Positions 43,802 through 53,164 of a DNA stretch of 64,000 bases are shown in pieces (within the stretch, counting starts at the first letter, position 1; each line of letters opens with the position of its first letter). A program made the translations under genes and the position numbers. Below the pieces are notes generated by a model, which had not been told where the DNA came from, made no database searches, and saw only the letters and a program-made list of their open reading frames with translations. The stretch is from Devosia lucknowensis (lineage in GTDB: Bacteria > Pseudomonadota > Alphaproteobacteria > Rhizobiales > Devosiaceae): positions 868,001 through 932,000 of the forward strand of contig NZ_FXWK01000001.1 in the NCBI RefSeq assembly GCF_900177655.1. The letters are read 5' to 3'.

Positions 43802-45082
43802 ATGAGTAATCGCGTTTTTCCGCGGACCCATAAAAGTGCCTTGGCCCTGACCGGCCTTGTGATCGCCGCTGTTGGTCTGTCCGGCTGTTCGAGCCTGGGG
43901 AGTCGAAATTTCGGCGACTCTACCGTCACCGGCTCTGTAGCGCAGTCGGCGCCATCAACCCTCAATCAGCCCATGCCCGCATCGCTCGGAGCGCCTCAGG
44001 GCGTCCAGGTTGCCAGCATGGAATATCTTCCGCCGGCAAATGTCGGTGGGTCCTGGTCGGGTGGTGGCAACACGCTCCCACCAGCTCCAGTGGGCAACGG
44101 CTTCATGCAGCCTTCCGGCATGACCTCGCCGATCGGAGCCTCGGGCTCCGGGGTTCAGACCCAGCCCCTTCCTGCATTGAGTTCGTCGTCTTCTATGGGA
44201 ACCACGCAAGCCATGCCCGCACAGCAAAACCTTGCCCCTCTGCCGGCGGCTCCCGCTGCCGTTGCCATGGGCACCCCGTCCAATGCCGCTCTCCCGGTCA
44301 ATTCCGCCGTGCCGGTCCAGGCCGCGGCAAATACCAACGCCTACACGCACACCATTGCCAGCGGCGAGTCGCTCTACACGATTGCACGCAAGTACGACGT
44401 GACCACGCAGGCTCTCGTTCATGCCAACGGCCTGAGCTCGCCCGACAAGATCGTCGTCGGTCAGAAGATCATCATTCCCGGCCGTGCCGATCTCGTTGGT
44501 ACCGCTCCGGTACAGGTCGCCAGCGCCGCGCCGCAGGCTTCTGTCGCAGGTCTCCCGTCCGATCGTCCTGCCAATCTGGCTGGCGGCAATGTCCTTCAGG
44601 CCGCCACGACACCAGCCCCTGCAGCAACAGCGCCTGCTCCCGCTCCGGTTGAGGCTGCCCCCGCCGCTCCCGTCCAGGTTGCGACTGCTCCCGCGGCCGA
44701 GCCGACTCCGTCGGGCAATGACAAGTTCCGCTGGCCGGTTTCCGGTCGCATCATCACCGACTTCGCCGCGTCTCGTGGCACCGGCATCAATATCGACGTG
44801 CCCGAAGGCTCGAGCGTCAAGGCCGCCGAGAATGGCACCGTCATCTATGTCGGCTCCGGCGTCGAAGGGTACGGCAACCTGGTCCTCGTCCGCCATCCGA
44901 ATGGCTACGTGTCTGCCTATGCCCATCTCAAGGACATGAGCGTCGCCAAGGGTGCCACGGTCAACCGCGGCGACTCGCTCGGCACCGTCGGCCAGACAGG
45001 CTCGGTTTCCCGTCCCCAGCTGCACTTCGAACTGCGCAAGGGTGCGACGCCGGTCGATCCGGTTCCGCTGCTCGCCAGCTAA
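43802..45082 (+). CDS. nlpD: NlpD-like lipoprotein: LysM plus degenerate LytM (M23) domain
   Basis: Envelope lipoprotein of 426 residues. The signal peptide ends in a lipobox (GLSGCS, lipid-modified Cys about residue 28). A Pro/Ala/Ser-rich linker leads to one LysM domain (YTHTIASGESLYTIARKYDV) that binds peptidoglycan, another linker, and a C-terminal LytM domain (FRWPVSGRIITDFAASRGTG to PQLHFELRKGATPVDP). Catalytic M23 enzymes have an early His and a His-x-His pair; here the first is replaced (GINIDVP) and the pair reads QLH. It is therefore an amidase activator of the NlpD/EnvC kind rather than a hydrolase, acting in cell separation. A terminator follows. Confidence 0.92.
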   Translation: MSNRVFPRTHKSALALTGLVIAAVGLSGCSSLGSRNFGDSTVTGSVAQSAPSTLNQPMPASLGAPQGVQVASMEYLPPANVGGSWSGGGNTLPPAPVGNGFMQPSGMTSPIGASGSGVQTQPLPALSSSSSMGTTQAMPAQQNLAPLPAAPAAVAMGTPSNAALPVNSAVPVQAAANTNAYTHTIASGESLYTIARKYDVTTQALVHANGLSSPDKIVVGQKIIIPGRADLVGTAPVQVASAAPQASVAGLPSDRPANLAGGNVLQAATTPAPAATAPAPAPVEAAPAAPVQVATAPAAEPTPSGNDKFRWPVSGRIITDFAASRGTGINIDVPEGSSVKAAENGTVIYVGSGVEGYGNLVLVRHPNGYVSAYAHLKDMSVAKGATVNRGDSLGTVGQTGSVSRPQLHFELRKGATPVDPVPLLAS

Positions 45083-45106
45083 GACGACGCCTGCCTCCAG
45101 AATCGA

Positions 45107-45142
45107 GAAGGCCGGGAGTGGTGCCCGGCCTTCTTCGTTTTC
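45107..45142 (+). terminator. Intrinsic terminator after nlpD
   Basis: A perfect 10-bp stem (45107-45116 with 45124-45133), loop AGTGGTG, is followed by TTCGTTTTC. It separates nlpD from the convergent DUF815 gene. Confidence 0.83.
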
Positions 45143-45182
45143 TGGCTTTCGGCAACCGGGTCCGTCGCCGCGGGTGTTCGGC

Positions 45183-46052
45183 TCAGACCACCTTGCCCTC
45201 TTCACCGGCAAGGGTGCGCACCAATTGAATGGCAACGCGGCCGGATCTGGCGCCGCGCGTCGCCGCCCACTCGATGGCGCGCGCGCGCAAAGTCTCGCGA
45301 TCGATGCCAAGGCCGTAATAGTCGGCATAACCTGACACCATCGCAAGGTAATTGTCCTGGTCGGAATTGTGGAAACCGAGCCACAACCCGAATCGATCCG
45401 AAAGCGACACCTTTTCCTCGACCGCCTCACCAGGATTGATCGCGGTGGAACGCTCGTTGTCGATCATGTCGCGCGGCATCAGGTGGCGCCGGTTGGATGT
45501 TGCATAGAACAGCACATTGTCCGGCCGGCCCTCGAGGCCTCCATCGAGAATAGTCTTGAGCGACTTGTAGCTGGTCTCTCCGCTGTCGAAGCTGAGGTCG
45601 TCGCAAAAGACGATGAAGCGTGCCGGTTGCCCCGATATCATGCGCATGAGGGCAGGGAGGGTCTCGAGATCTTCCCGGGCAATTTCGACGAGCACCAGCC
45701 TCTCGAACCCGTCGCGGGCCTCGATATCGGCGTGGATTGCCTTGACCAGCGAACTTTTGCCCATGCCGCGCGCGCCCCAGAGCAGGGCATTGTTGGCGCC
45801 GTGCCCGCGCGCGAATTGTTCGGTATTGGCCAGCAACAGGTCGCGGACGTGGTCTATGCCCCTGAGCATCGCCAGGGGCACGCGCGATACCTTATTTACT
45901 GGCAGCATCGTGCCGTCTTCACCCTGCCAATGATAGGCGTTGGCGGCGCCGAGCACATAATCGCGATGGGTGTCGTCCCCGGTCATGGCGCGCGCTATGG
46001 TTTCCAGCGCATCGGCAATCCTGCCCAGATTATCTTTGGTTTTCACCGACAA
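45183..46052 (-). CDS. DUF815-family AAA-type ATPase
   Basis: Cytoplasmic P-loop ATPase of 289 residues. Walker A is GARGMGKSS, Walker B is RFIVFCDDLSF, and the conserved blocks YKSLKTILDGGLEGRPDNVL, YATSNRRHLMPRDM and EEKVSLSDRFGLWLGFH define the DUF815 family. The structure should be AAA-like with an arginine region in SDRFG. The physiological role is not known in any well-studied organism as far as I am aware. It is on the minus strand between nlpD and yajC and converges with nlpD. Confidence 0.88.
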   Translation of the reverse strand: MSVKTKDNLGRIADALETIARAMTGDDTHRDYVLGAANAYHWQGEDGTMLPVNKVSRVPLAMLRGIDHVRDLLLANTEQFARGHGANNALLWGARGMGKSSLVKAIHADIEARDGFERLVLVEIAREDLETLPALMRMISGQPARFIVFCDDLSFDSGETSYKSLKTILDGGLEGRPDNVLFYATSNRRHLMPRDMIDNERSTAINPGEAVEEKVSLSDRFGLWLGFHNSDQDNYLAMVSGYADYYGLGIDRETLRARAIEWAATRGARSGRVAIQLVRTLAGEEGKVV

Positions 46053-46247
46053 GTCCTTCAGTGTTGGCGCGGCAATCTGCGCGTCCTTATTGGCTTTGCA
46101 TTAAGCTAACCCCAAATGTATAGTCCGCGCGATTTTGGCCGGGGCGCAAGTGCAGGCAAGCCCGATAGCGTCCACCGTCCGCGTGTCGCAGGACCGGGTC
46201 GCCCCTTCCTCCAATCCATGAAAAAGAATCGATAAGGAGTTCGCTTG

Positions 46248-46595
46248 ATGTTTGTAACGCCCGCCTATGCGCAGGATGCCGTTGGAGCCCCAGGCGGGAT
46301 GGCCGACATCTTCATCCAGCTCATGCCGATCGCCCTTCTGGTCGTCATTTTCTGGTTGCTGATCTTCCGCCCTCAGCAGAAGCGCCTCAAGGCCCAGCAA
46401 GCCATGCTGTCCGCTATCCGTCGCGGCGACACGGTCGTGACCACCGGTGGTATCGTCGGTAAGGTCACCAAGGCTGTCGATGGTGAAGATCTCGAAATTG
46501 AGATCTCCCAGGGCGTGAAGGTCAAGGTGGTGCGCGGCATGGTGGCGGATGTCCGCTCCAAGTCCGAACCGGTTAACGACAACAAGCCGGCCTAA
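46248..46595 (+). CDS. yajC: Preprotein translocase subunit YajC
   Basis: Small single-helix membrane protein of 115 residues that joins SecDF at the Sec translocon. The helix FIQLMPIALLVVIFWLLIFR is followed by the conserved RPQQKRLKAQQAMLSAIRRG and VVTTGGIVGKVTKAVDGEDL blocks. AAGGAG lies 8 nt before the ATG at 46248; a TTG directly before it in frame is not needed. An Ala/Gly-rich start (TPAYAQDAVGAPGG) is normal for alphaproteobacteria. secDF follows after a stable hairpin. Confidence 0.95.
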   Translation: MFVTPAYAQDAVGAPGGMADIFIQLMPIALLVVIFWLLIFRPQQKRLKAQQAMLSAIRRGDTVVTTGGIVGKVTKAVDGEDLEIEISQGVKVKVVRGMVADVRSKSEPVNDNKPA

Positions 46596-46608
46596 GTTGC
46601 CGAAACTG

Positions 46609-46632
46609 GCCGGAGCCCAAGGGCTCCGGCCT
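46609..46632 (+). terminator. Hairpin between yajC and secDF, possible attenuator
   Basis: A perfect 10-bp stem (46609-46618 with 46623-46632), loop CAAG, is followed by TTATGCCTTT. It lies 14 nt after the yajC stop and 24 nt before secDF, so it could reduce read-through or protect the yajC mRNA end. Confidence 0.6.
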
Positions 46633-46655
46633 TATGCCTTTCCAGGACGCCTTTT

Positions 46656-49220
46656 ATGAACCAGTCGCCGTTCCGCGTATTCGTAATCCTGTTCGTGACC
46701 CTTGCCGGCATCCTGCTGGCGGCACCGAATTTTCTGCCCAAAAGCGTTCAGGAAGCCTTGCCAGGCTGGTTGCCGCAGCCGGGGCTCGTTCTGGGTCTGG
46801 ATCTGCAGGGCGGCTCGCACCTGCTCCTGGAAGTGGATCGCACCGGCATTGTCGAGCAGCGGCTGAGCGACATCCGTCGCGACGCGCGCAACGTCCTGGC
46901 CAATCAGAATGCCATCGGCAACATCATCACCACCGATCTGGCGACCAACTCGATCCAGATCGAGCTGACCGACCCGACCCAGAAGGCCGCGGCCGAAACC
47001 GCGATTCAGGGCCTGCAGAACAACCTCAGCAATTCGCTGTTCGGCGCCGGAACGGGCGTCAACGAGATGAGTTTCGGCGAAACGGCAGACGGCAAGCTTA
47101 CCATTACGCTTACTGACGAAGGCATTACCCAGCGCATGAGCTCGCTGGTGGCCCAGTCCATCGAGGTGATCCGCTCGCGCATCGACGAGCTGGGCACGAC
47201 CGAGCCGACCATCCAGCGCCAGGGCGACACCCGCGTGATGGTTCAGGTGCCCGGTTTCGGCGATTCGACACGCCTCAAGAACATCATTTCGCAGACCGCG
47301 CGTCTCACCTTCCACATGGTCTATCCGGGGATGACCCCGGCACAGGCCGAGGCCCAGGGCCTGCCCGTCGGCACCATGATCGTGCCGACGCAGGAAGGTG
47401 GGCAGGAACTGCTCTACGAAGACGTGGCGATCGGTGGCGAGTCCCTGGTTGATGCCCAGCCGGCCTACGACCAGCAGCGCGGCATCCCTGTGGTGAGCTT
47501 CAAGTTCGATACCCGCGGCGCAATCGCTTTCGGCGACATTACGGCCCGCAATGTCGGCCAGCGCTTCGCCATCGTTCTAGACGACACCGTCATCACTGCG
47601 CCCGTTATCCAGCAGCCGATCACCGGCGGCTCGGGCCAGATCAGCGGTAGTTTCACCACTGCGTCGGCCAACGACCTCGCTGTGCTGCTGCGCGCCGGCG
47701 CGCTGCCTGCCAGCCTGAACGTGATCGAAGAACGCACGGTGGACGCCAGTCTTGGCGCCGACTCCATCCAGGCCGGTTTCACCGCCGGCGTCGTGGCATC
47801 GGTGCTCGTCCTCTCCTTCATGGTCATCGCTTATGGCCTTTGGGGTGTCTTCGCCAACGTCTCGCTGATCCTCAACATCATCCTGATCTTCGCCGCGCTG
47901 TCGACGCTTGGCGCCACGCTGACCTTGCCTGGTATCGCCGGTATCGTTCTGACCATCGGTATGGCTGTCGACGCCAACGTGCTGATCTACGAGCGAATGC
48001 GCGAAGAGCAGCGCTCCGGTAAATCGCCGCTTCAAGCCATCAATGCCGGCTTTGAACGCGCCTGGGGCACCATTATCGACTCGCACCTGACCCAGCTGGT
48101 CGCTGCCGTCGTGCTCTACTTCATGGGTTCGGGCCCGATCCAGGGGTTCGCCGTGACGCTTGGCCTTGGCATTCTCACCTCGCTCTTCACGTCCTACACG
48201 GTCACGTCCTACCAGGTGAACCTGTGGTACAAGCGCACCCGTCCCAAGACCCTCAAGATCCAGCATTTCCGCTTCATTCCGGACGGCACCAAGATTCCGT
48301 TCATGAAGATTTCGCGCTACGTGATCGCCCTGTCGATCATCATGTCGCTGGTTTCAATCGGGTCCGCATTCACCAAGGGCTTCAATCTCGGCATCGACTT
48401 TGTGGGCGGAACCGCCATCGAAGTCCAGCATGTCGGTGGCCCGGCCGATGTCGGCCAGGTGCGCGAACTGCTGACCGGTCTCGACCTGGGCGAAATTCAG
48501 GTCCAGGGCTTTGGTACGCCGCAGGACGTGCTTGTGCGCGTGCAGGCTCAGGAAGGCGGCCAGTCTGCCGACCAGGTCGCCGTGCAGAAGGTTCAGGACG
48601 CGCTTGCCAGCGACAATTACGAAGTGCGTCGCACCGAAGCGGTGAGCGGCACCGTCTCGGGCGAATTGGCCTGGACCGGCACCATCGCCGTCATCATCGC
48701 GCTCTTCTGTATCCTGATCTACATCTGGTTCCGCTTCGAATGGCAGTTCGCCATGGCGGCCGTCACCACCACGTCGCACGACATCATCATGACCATCGGT
48801 CTGTTCTCGCTGACGGGGCTCGAGTTCAACCTCAGTTCCATCGCGGCGGTGCTCACCCTTGTCGGTCTGTCGCTCAACGAAACCGTGGTCGTGTCCGACC
48901 GCGTGCGTGAAAACCTGCGCAAATATCGAAGCATGCCATTGCCTGAATTGATCGACCTTTCGATCAACCAGACGATCGTGCGAACCTCGTTGACGCAGTT
49001 CACCGTGCTTCTCGCTCTCGTGCCGCTGGTGCTGTTTGGCGGCGAGGCTCTGCGCAGCTTTACCATTGCCATGACCTTCGGTTCGCTCGTGGGCATGTAC
49101 TCTTCGGTCATCATCAACGGCCCGATCCTCATCAATTTCGGTCTCAAGCAGAAGAGCGAAGAGGAAGAGGCCGCCGAGGAAAAGAAGAAGATCAAGTCCA
49201 ACGACGGCGCTTCGGTCTGA
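46656..49220 (+). CDS. secDF: Fused protein translocase subunits SecD and SecF
   Basis: Twelve-helix RND-type membrane protein of 854 residues that uses the proton gradient to pull proteins across after SecA. SecD occupies about residues 1-520: helix 1, the P1 periplasmic domain beginning LVLGLDLQGGSHLLLEVD, and the helices with GIAGIVLTIGMAVDANVLIY. SecF follows (FNLGIDFVGGTAIEVQ, then SIAAVLTLVGLSLNETVVVSD). The D1/D6-type Asp in AVDANV is present; the SecF equivalent has LNETVV. SecD-SecF fusion is usual in Hyphomicrobiales. It follows yajC and precedes two complex I assembly-factor relatives. Confidence 0.96.
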   Translation: MNQSPFRVFVILFVTLAGILLAAPNFLPKSVQEALPGWLPQPGLVLGLDLQGGSHLLLEVDRTGIVEQRLSDIRRDARNVLANQNAIGNIITTDLATNSIQIELTDPTQKAAAETAIQGLQNNLSNSLFGAGTGVNEMSFGETADGKLTITLTDEGITQRMSSLVAQSIEVIRSRIDELGTTEPTIQRQGDTRVMVQVPGFGDSTRLKNIISQTARLTFHMVYPGMTPAQAEAQGLPVGTMIVPTQEGGQELLYEDVAIGGESLVDAQPAYDQQRGIPVVSFKFDTRGAIAFGDITARNVGQRFAIVLDDTVITAPVIQQPITGGSGQISGSFTTASANDLAVLLRAGALPASLNVIEERTVDASLGADSIQAGFTAGVVASVLVLSFMVIAYGLWGVFANVSLILNIILIFAALSTLGATLTLPGIAGIVLTIGMAVDANVLIYERMREEQRSGKSPLQAINAGFERAWGTIIDSHLTQLVAAVVLYFMGSGPIQGFAVTLGLGILTSLFTSYTVTSYQVNLWYKRTRPKTLKIQHFRFIPDGTKIPFMKISRYVIALSIIMSLVSIGSAFTKGFNLGIDFVGGTAIEVQHVGGPADVGQVRELLTGLDLGEIQVQGFGTPQDVLVRVQAQEGGQSADQVAVQKVQDALASDNYEVRRTEAVSGTVSGELAWTGTIAVIIALFCILIYIWFRFEWQFAMAAVTTTSHDIIMTIGLFSLTGLEFNLSSIAAVLTLVGLSLNETVVVSDRVRENLRKYRSMPLPELIDLSINQTIVRTSLTQFTVLLALVPLVLFGGEALRSFTIAMTFGSLVGMYSSVIINGPILINFGLKQKSEEEEAAEEKKKIKSNDGASV

Positions 49221-49273
49221 TCCTGTATCGGACAAGGGCAGGTGAGGGGGCTACGCTCCTTCACCAGCCATCC

Positions 49274-49296
49274 GTCCTCGGGCTCGACCCGTGGAC
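49274..49296. repeat. Degenerate palindrome resembling a dispersed intergenic repeat
   Basis: GTCCTCGGG-CTCGA-CCCGTGGAC is a 9-bp inverted repeat with one mismatch in the 145-bp gap after secDF. The CCTCGGG..CCCG core resembles intergenic palindromes widespread in this order. A terminator function for secDF is also possible; there is no U-tract. Confidence 0.35.
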
Positions 49297-49365
49297 CACC
49301 ATCGGCGCTCACTGACCTCGACCGCCTGCGACAGTGACAGCACAAGCGTCCTCAAGGGAGCGGCA

Positions 49366-49758
49366 ATGATCAGCGACATCACCAGTGCCCACTTTCCCCA
49401 GCAGGTCGGCATCGACGCGTATGGGAATGGCGGATTTCGGTTCGCCGAAATGTCCCACAAGGGCTCGTTGCTCTGCCTGCCCAATGGGATGTCCGGATGG
49501 TCGGTTTCGTCGCCGGCCGAACTGACGCTCGCCAGCCTCCAGCCCGTCCTCGATCAGGCCGATGACATCGACGTGCTTCTGATCGGCCTTGGCACGGACA
49601 TCGTGGCCATCGATCCCGCCATCCGCACCGCCTTGCGCGAACGCAGGATCATCGTCGAACCCACCCAGACTGGCGGGGCGATCCGCACCTACAACGTCCT
49701 TCTGGCCGAGGAGCGTGCCGTTGCGGCCGCCCTCATCGCCGTGGAGAATGCCCGCTGA
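49366..49758 (+). CDS. Mth938-domain protein, NDUFAF3-like (DUF498)
   Basis: Soluble protein of 130 residues with the Mth938 fold. Family blocks are FPQQVGIDAYGNGGFRFAE, HKGSLLCLPNGMSGW, and the central DIDVLLIGLGTDIVAIDPAI. The C terminus (VEPTQTGGAIRTYNVLLAEE) carries the conserved Thr-x2-Ala-x2-Thr-Tyr-Asn element. The mitochondrial relative NDUFAF3 assembles the Q-module of respiratory complex I, and the gene is a known neighbour of secDF in alphaproteobacteria. AAGGGAG precedes the ATG. The next gene starts at the stop, so the two are translated together. Confidence 0.88.
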   Translation: MISDITSAHFPQQVGIDAYGNGGFRFAEMSHKGSLLCLPNGMSGWSVSSPAELTLASLQPVLDQADDIDVLLIGLGTDIVAIDPAIRTALRERRIIVEPTQTGGAIRTYNVLLAEERAVAAALIAVENAR

Positions 49759-50603
49759 TGGCGGAAGACAGCTGCACCCACGCCGGTCAGACGCTGCGGG
49801 ATATGGACCATGACCGGTTTCTCGCAACGCTGGTCGTGCCGCAGACCGCCCGCCCGGGCATCACGGCACTATATGCTTTCAATGCCGATGTCGCCGCGAT
49901 CAGGGAGCGCGTGTCGGGTCCCCAGCCGGGCGAAATACGCCTGCAGTGGTGGAATGACACTCTTATCGGTGATGGTCATGGCGCAGTTCGCCAGAACCCG
50001 CTCGCCGACGCGCTGCTGACCACCATCGAGACCTATGCTCTCCCCGTCGGTACGCTTCAGCGCCTGATCGGCGCGAGGCGCTTCGACCTCTACGACGATC
50101 CCATGCCGGATCTTGAAACCTTCGAAGGTTATGCCGGGGAAACGGCATCCACCCTGCTGCAGCTTTCGGCCATGATCCTCAATGGCGGCCGACCGGTGGA
50201 GCAGGGGGATGCGGCGGGCCACCTCGGCGTTGCTCAGGCCATGATCGGACACCTGCGTGCCTTCGGCCGCGTGTCGGCGCAGGGTCGCATCATGTTGCCC
50301 TGGTCCATCCTCGAAGCCAACGGCGTCCGCGAAGCGGAAATCTTTGCTGGCCAGGACAGCGAGGGGCTGCACGCGGCCCTCAGCCAGATCGCCGAACTCG
50401 CCGGGAGCCATCTGGCCAAGGCCCAAACGGCCATCGCCACGCTGCCGGCATCGCTGCGCCCCGCCTTTGCCATCACAGCTGTGCTTGAGCAGCAGGTGTT
50501 GGCCTGGCAGCGGCATGCGGCAGGCGCCTTCTCGGTGCCGACCGAAGAGGCCAGTTGGCGAAAGATCGCTCGGCTGACCTGGTGGGCATTGCGGAACCGG
50601 TAA
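49758..50603 (+). CDS. Squalene/phytoene synthase-family protein, NDUFAF6-like, probably non-catalytic
   Basis: All-helical prenyl-synthase-fold protein of 281 residues. Recognisable family positions are ALYAFNADVAAIRERVSGPQ, RLQWWNDTL, ETASTLLQLSAMIL and QGRIMLPWSILE. True synthases carry two aspartate-rich Mg sites. Here the first reads NADVAAIRE and the second, just before GRIMLP, reads LRAFGRVSAQ without any Asp. Prenyl diphosphate chemistry is therefore unlikely. The mitochondrial homologue NDUFAF6 is a complex I assembly factor, and the overlapping NDUFAF3-like gene upstream supports that role. The start shares bases with the upstream stop. Confidence 0.85.
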   Translation: MAEDSCTHAGQTLRDMDHDRFLATLVVPQTARPGITALYAFNADVAAIRERVSGPQPGEIRLQWWNDTLIGDGHGAVRQNPLADALLTTIETYALPVGTLQRLIGARRFDLYDDPMPDLETFEGYAGETASTLLQLSAMILNGGRPVEQGDAAGHLGVAQAMIGHLRAFGRVSAQGRIMLPWSILEANGVREAEIFAGQDSEGLHAALSQIAELAGSHLAKAQTAIATLPASLRPAFAITAVLEQQVLAWQRHAAGAFSVPTEEASWRKIARLTWWALRNR

Positions 50604-50649
50604 CGCAACAAGCCCAAATCCGGGGCTTGGTTCGAGACGCCAGGCGTCT

Positions 50650-51093
50650 CTATCCCTCCAAGATCGACACGAACTCCCCACGCAGCCGCGCCGCGAGCTC
50701 ACCGGCATATTCGAGATCGGCCGAAACCGTCAGCCGCGCCTTGTGACGCCGCTGCAGGGTATGGATAAAACCACCCCAGTCCGCGCCGTCCAGCCGAGCC
50801 ACGGCCCGCGCCGTGCCACCGATGGGTCGCAGATACTCCGTCTCAGTCTTGTGGATCACCAGCTGGTTGGCAATGCCTTCGGCTTCGAGCCGCAGATGCA
50901 GAACCGACCACGCCGCCAGCAGGCCCAGAACGCCGACACTGCCTCCGAACATCGTGCCGTGCACATTGATATTCGGATTGAGCGGCGCTTCGAGTACCAC
51001 CTCTTCTGCACTGGCCAACAGCACCGACACATCCATCGCTCGCGAGAGCGGGATGTGCTCGTGCAGATAGGCGACGAGTGCCTGAGGTGTCAT
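50650..51093 (-). CDS. Hot-dog fold thioesterase, YiiD C-terminal-like
   Basis: Protein of 147 residues with the YiiD_C / PaaI-like hot-dog fold. Markers are [19 protein letters not shown] at the N terminus, [20 protein letters not shown] (the central helix region with His-Gly-x-x-Phe-Gly-Gly) and [20 protein letters not shown]. Such proteins hydrolyse acyl-CoA-type thioesters, with an unknown substrate. The start overlaps the trmFO stop by 4 nt (ATGA), so it is the second gene of a trmFO unit. It converges on the phytoene-synthase-like gene. Confidence 0.85.
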   Translation of the reverse strand: MTPQALVAYLHEHIPLSRAMDVSVLLASAEEVVLEAPLNPNINVHGTMFGGSVGVLGLLAAWSVLHLRLEAEGIANQLVIHKTETEYLRPIGGTARAVARLDGADWGGFIHTLQRRHKARLTVSADLEYAGELAARLRGEFVSILEG

Positions 51094-52472
51094 GCCCAGG
51101 CCTTCAGGTCTTCCAGCGCGCGACCGGTGATGGCGCGCCGCTTGGCGATGGTCTTTTCCGGTCCGCGCCAGCGCTTCACGCCTTCAGGCTTGGTGATCGT
51201 CACTTCGGGGAACAGACCGAAGTTGACGTTCATCGGCTGGAAGCTGCGCGCACCGCTATAGGCTTCCGCTTCCATATGACCGCCGGTGATGTGTCCGATC
51301 AATGCGCCGAGTGCTGTGGTGACGGGCGGCGTGCCCATCGATCCGCCCAGCGCCTCGGCTGCTGTCAGCCGGCCCGTGATCAGTCCGCATGCCGCGCTTT
51401 CGACATACCCTTCGACGCCCGTAACCTGCCCGGCAAAACGGATGCGCGGATCGACCTTCAGTTTAAGATCTGCCGACAAAACCTTGGGTGAGTTGATGAA
51501 CGTGTTTCTGTGCAAACCGCCAAGCCTTGCGAATTGCGCATTCTCTAGACCCGGGATCATCCGGAAAATTTCGGTCTGCACGCCGTAGCGCATCTTGGTC
51601 TGGAAGCCGACCATGTTCCACAGCGTGCCCAGGGCGTTGTCCTGGCGCAGTTGCACGATGGCATAGGGCTTGACGGTCGGGTTGCGCGGGTTGGTCAGGC
51701 CCACCGGCTTCATCGGGCCATGTCGCAGGGTTTCCACGCCGCGCTCGGCCATGACTTCGATCGGCAGGCAGCCGTCGAAATAGGGCACCTTTTCCCAGTC
51801 CTTGAATTCGTGCAGCGGCGCGGTTTTCAGCGCGTCCACGAAGGCGAAGTACTGGTCCTTGTCCATCGGCAGGTTGAGATAGTCCGCGCCTGTGCCGCCA
51901 GGGCCGGCCTTGTCGTAGCGCGACTGCTTCCACGCGATGTCGTGATCGATGCTGTCATAGTGCACGATCGGGGCGATCGCGTCGAAGAACGCCAGCGAAT
52001 CCTCACCCGTCTTTTCCAGCACTGCCTCAGCGAGGGCCGGGGAGGTGAGGGGGCCCGTTGCGATGATCACGTGCTTCCACTCGCCGGGCGGCCAGCCCGC
52101 GATTTCCTCGCGGATCACGGTGATGTTGGGGTGATTGCTGATGGCCTCGGTCACCGCGCTTGAAAAGCCGTGGCGGTCCACGGCCAGTGCGCCGCCGGCC
52201 GGCAGCTTGTGCTGGTCGGCCGCGCGCATGATCAGGGAATTGCAGCGCCGCATTTCCTCGTGCAGCAGACCGACGGCGTTCTGCTCATGGTCGTCGGAGC
52301 GGAACGAGTTGGAACACACGAGTTCTGCGAAGGCATCGGTCTCATGGGCATCGGTACCCTTGATGCCGCGCATCTCGTGGAGAATGACCTTGGCGCCGGC
52401 TTCTGCGGCCTGCCACGCGGCTTCGGATCCGGCGAGGCCGCCGCCGATGATATGAATGGGTTCGTTTGACAT
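51090..52472 (-). CDS. trmFO: tRNA m5U54 methyltransferase TrmFO (folate-dependent)
   Basis: FAD enzyme of about 460 residues that methylates U54 in tRNA using methylene-tetrahydrofolate. The FAD-binding loop is [19 protein letters not shown], and [20 protein letters not shown] with CSNSFRSDD carries the catalytic Cys region. [31 protein letters not shown] and [13 protein letters not shown] are typical TrmFO blocks. The ATG at 52472 fits the family; upstream codons are not conserved. Its stop overlaps the thioesterase start. Confidence 0.95.
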   Translation of the reverse strand: MSNEPIHIIGGGLAGSEAAWQAAEAGAKVILHEMRGIKGTDAHETDAFAELVCSNSFRSDDHEQNAVGLLHEEMRRCNSLIMRAADQHKLPAGGALAVDRHGFSSAVTEAISNHPNITVIREEIAGWPPGEWKHVIIATGPLTSPALAEAVLEKTGEDSLAFFDAIAPIVHYDSIDHDIAWKQSRYDKAGPGGTGADYLNLPMDKDQYFAFVDALKTAPLHEFKDWEKVPYFDGCLPIEVMAERGVETLRHGPMKPVGLTNPRNPTVKPYAIVQLRQDNALGTLWNMVGFQTKMRYGVQTEIFRMIPGLENAQFARLGGLHRNTFINSPKVLSADLKLKVDPRIRFAGQVTGVEGYVESAACGLITGRLTAAEALGGSMGTPPVTTALGALIGHITGGHMEAEAYSGARSFQPMNVNFGLFPEVTITKPEGVKRWRGPEKTIAKRRAITGRALEDLKAWA

Positions 52473-52515
52473 GGCGAGCGAGATACCAAGCCCGCCACGT
52501 CGGTTCAATCGAAGT

Positions 52516-53076
52516 TTACGCGGCGCGGTGCTCGTGCCGACCTTCGTTGATCTCCTCGATGATCTTTTGGGAGAAGGCATCGAGGTCGCCGGGGTTGCGG
52601 CTGGTGATAAGCCCCTGGTCGGTCACCACGGGGCTGTCTTCCCACTGGCCGCCGGCATTGATCACGTCGGTCTTGATCGAATTGTAGGAAGTAACCTTAC
52701 GGCCCTTCACGATCCCGGCTTCGATCAATAGCCACGGAGCGTGGCAGATCGCAGCGACAACCTTCTTCTGCGCCCAGAATGCCTGGATGAGGTTGATGAC
52801 TTCGGGTTCGACGCGCAGCAGGTCAGGGTTGATCTGGCCGCCGGGAAGGACGACGCCATCGTAGTCGTCGACCGAGACATCCCCGATCACCTTGTCGACC
52901 GGTACCGAGCGGCCCCAATCCTTCTCGTCCCAACCCTTGATCTCGCCGGCTTCGAGCGAAACGACGTCGACGGTGGCACCGGCCTTGCGCAGGCTGTTGA
53001 GCGGCACTTCGAGTTCGGATTGTTCGAACCCGTTCGTGGCGAGGATGGCGATGCGTTTGCCGTTGAGCTCTGGCAT
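52516..53076 (-). CDS. DJ-1/PfpI-family type 1 glutamine amidotransferase-like protein
   Basis: Protein of 186 residues of the PfpI/YhbO branch. The nucleophile elbow is AICHAPWLL with the reactive Cys, and the acidic partner lies in [37 protein letters not shown] is the typical central strand-turn. Members are annotated as proteases, chaperones or deglycases; which applies here is open. The start is the first Met fitting the fold ([12 protein letters not shown]), with AAGGAG-like bases before it. It stands 43 nt upstream of trmFO on the same strand and may be co-transcribed. Confidence 0.88.
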   Translation of the reverse strand: MPELNGKRIAILATNGFEQSELEVPLNSLRKAGATVDVVSLEAGEIKGWDEKDWGRSVPVDKVIGDVSVDDYDGVVLPGGQINPDLLRVEPEVINLIQAFWAQKKVVAAICHAPWLLIEAGIVKGRKVTSYNSIKTDVINAGGQWEDSPVVTDQGLITSRNPGDLDAFSQKIIEEINEGRHEHRAA

Positions 53077-53164
53077 GGTTTGCTCCTTGTCATGTGCGTG
53101 TGCGGTGCCAACGACAAGGGAGTGGCTTCGTTCCGGCAGCATCGTTCACAACGACCGGCGGATA

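Noticed and set aside
49758..50603. Phytoene or squalene synthase for carotenoid or hopanoid synthesis
   Set aside because: Both aspartate-rich metal sites are missing and the gene is coupled to an NDUFAF3-like gene, so a catalytic role is not supported.
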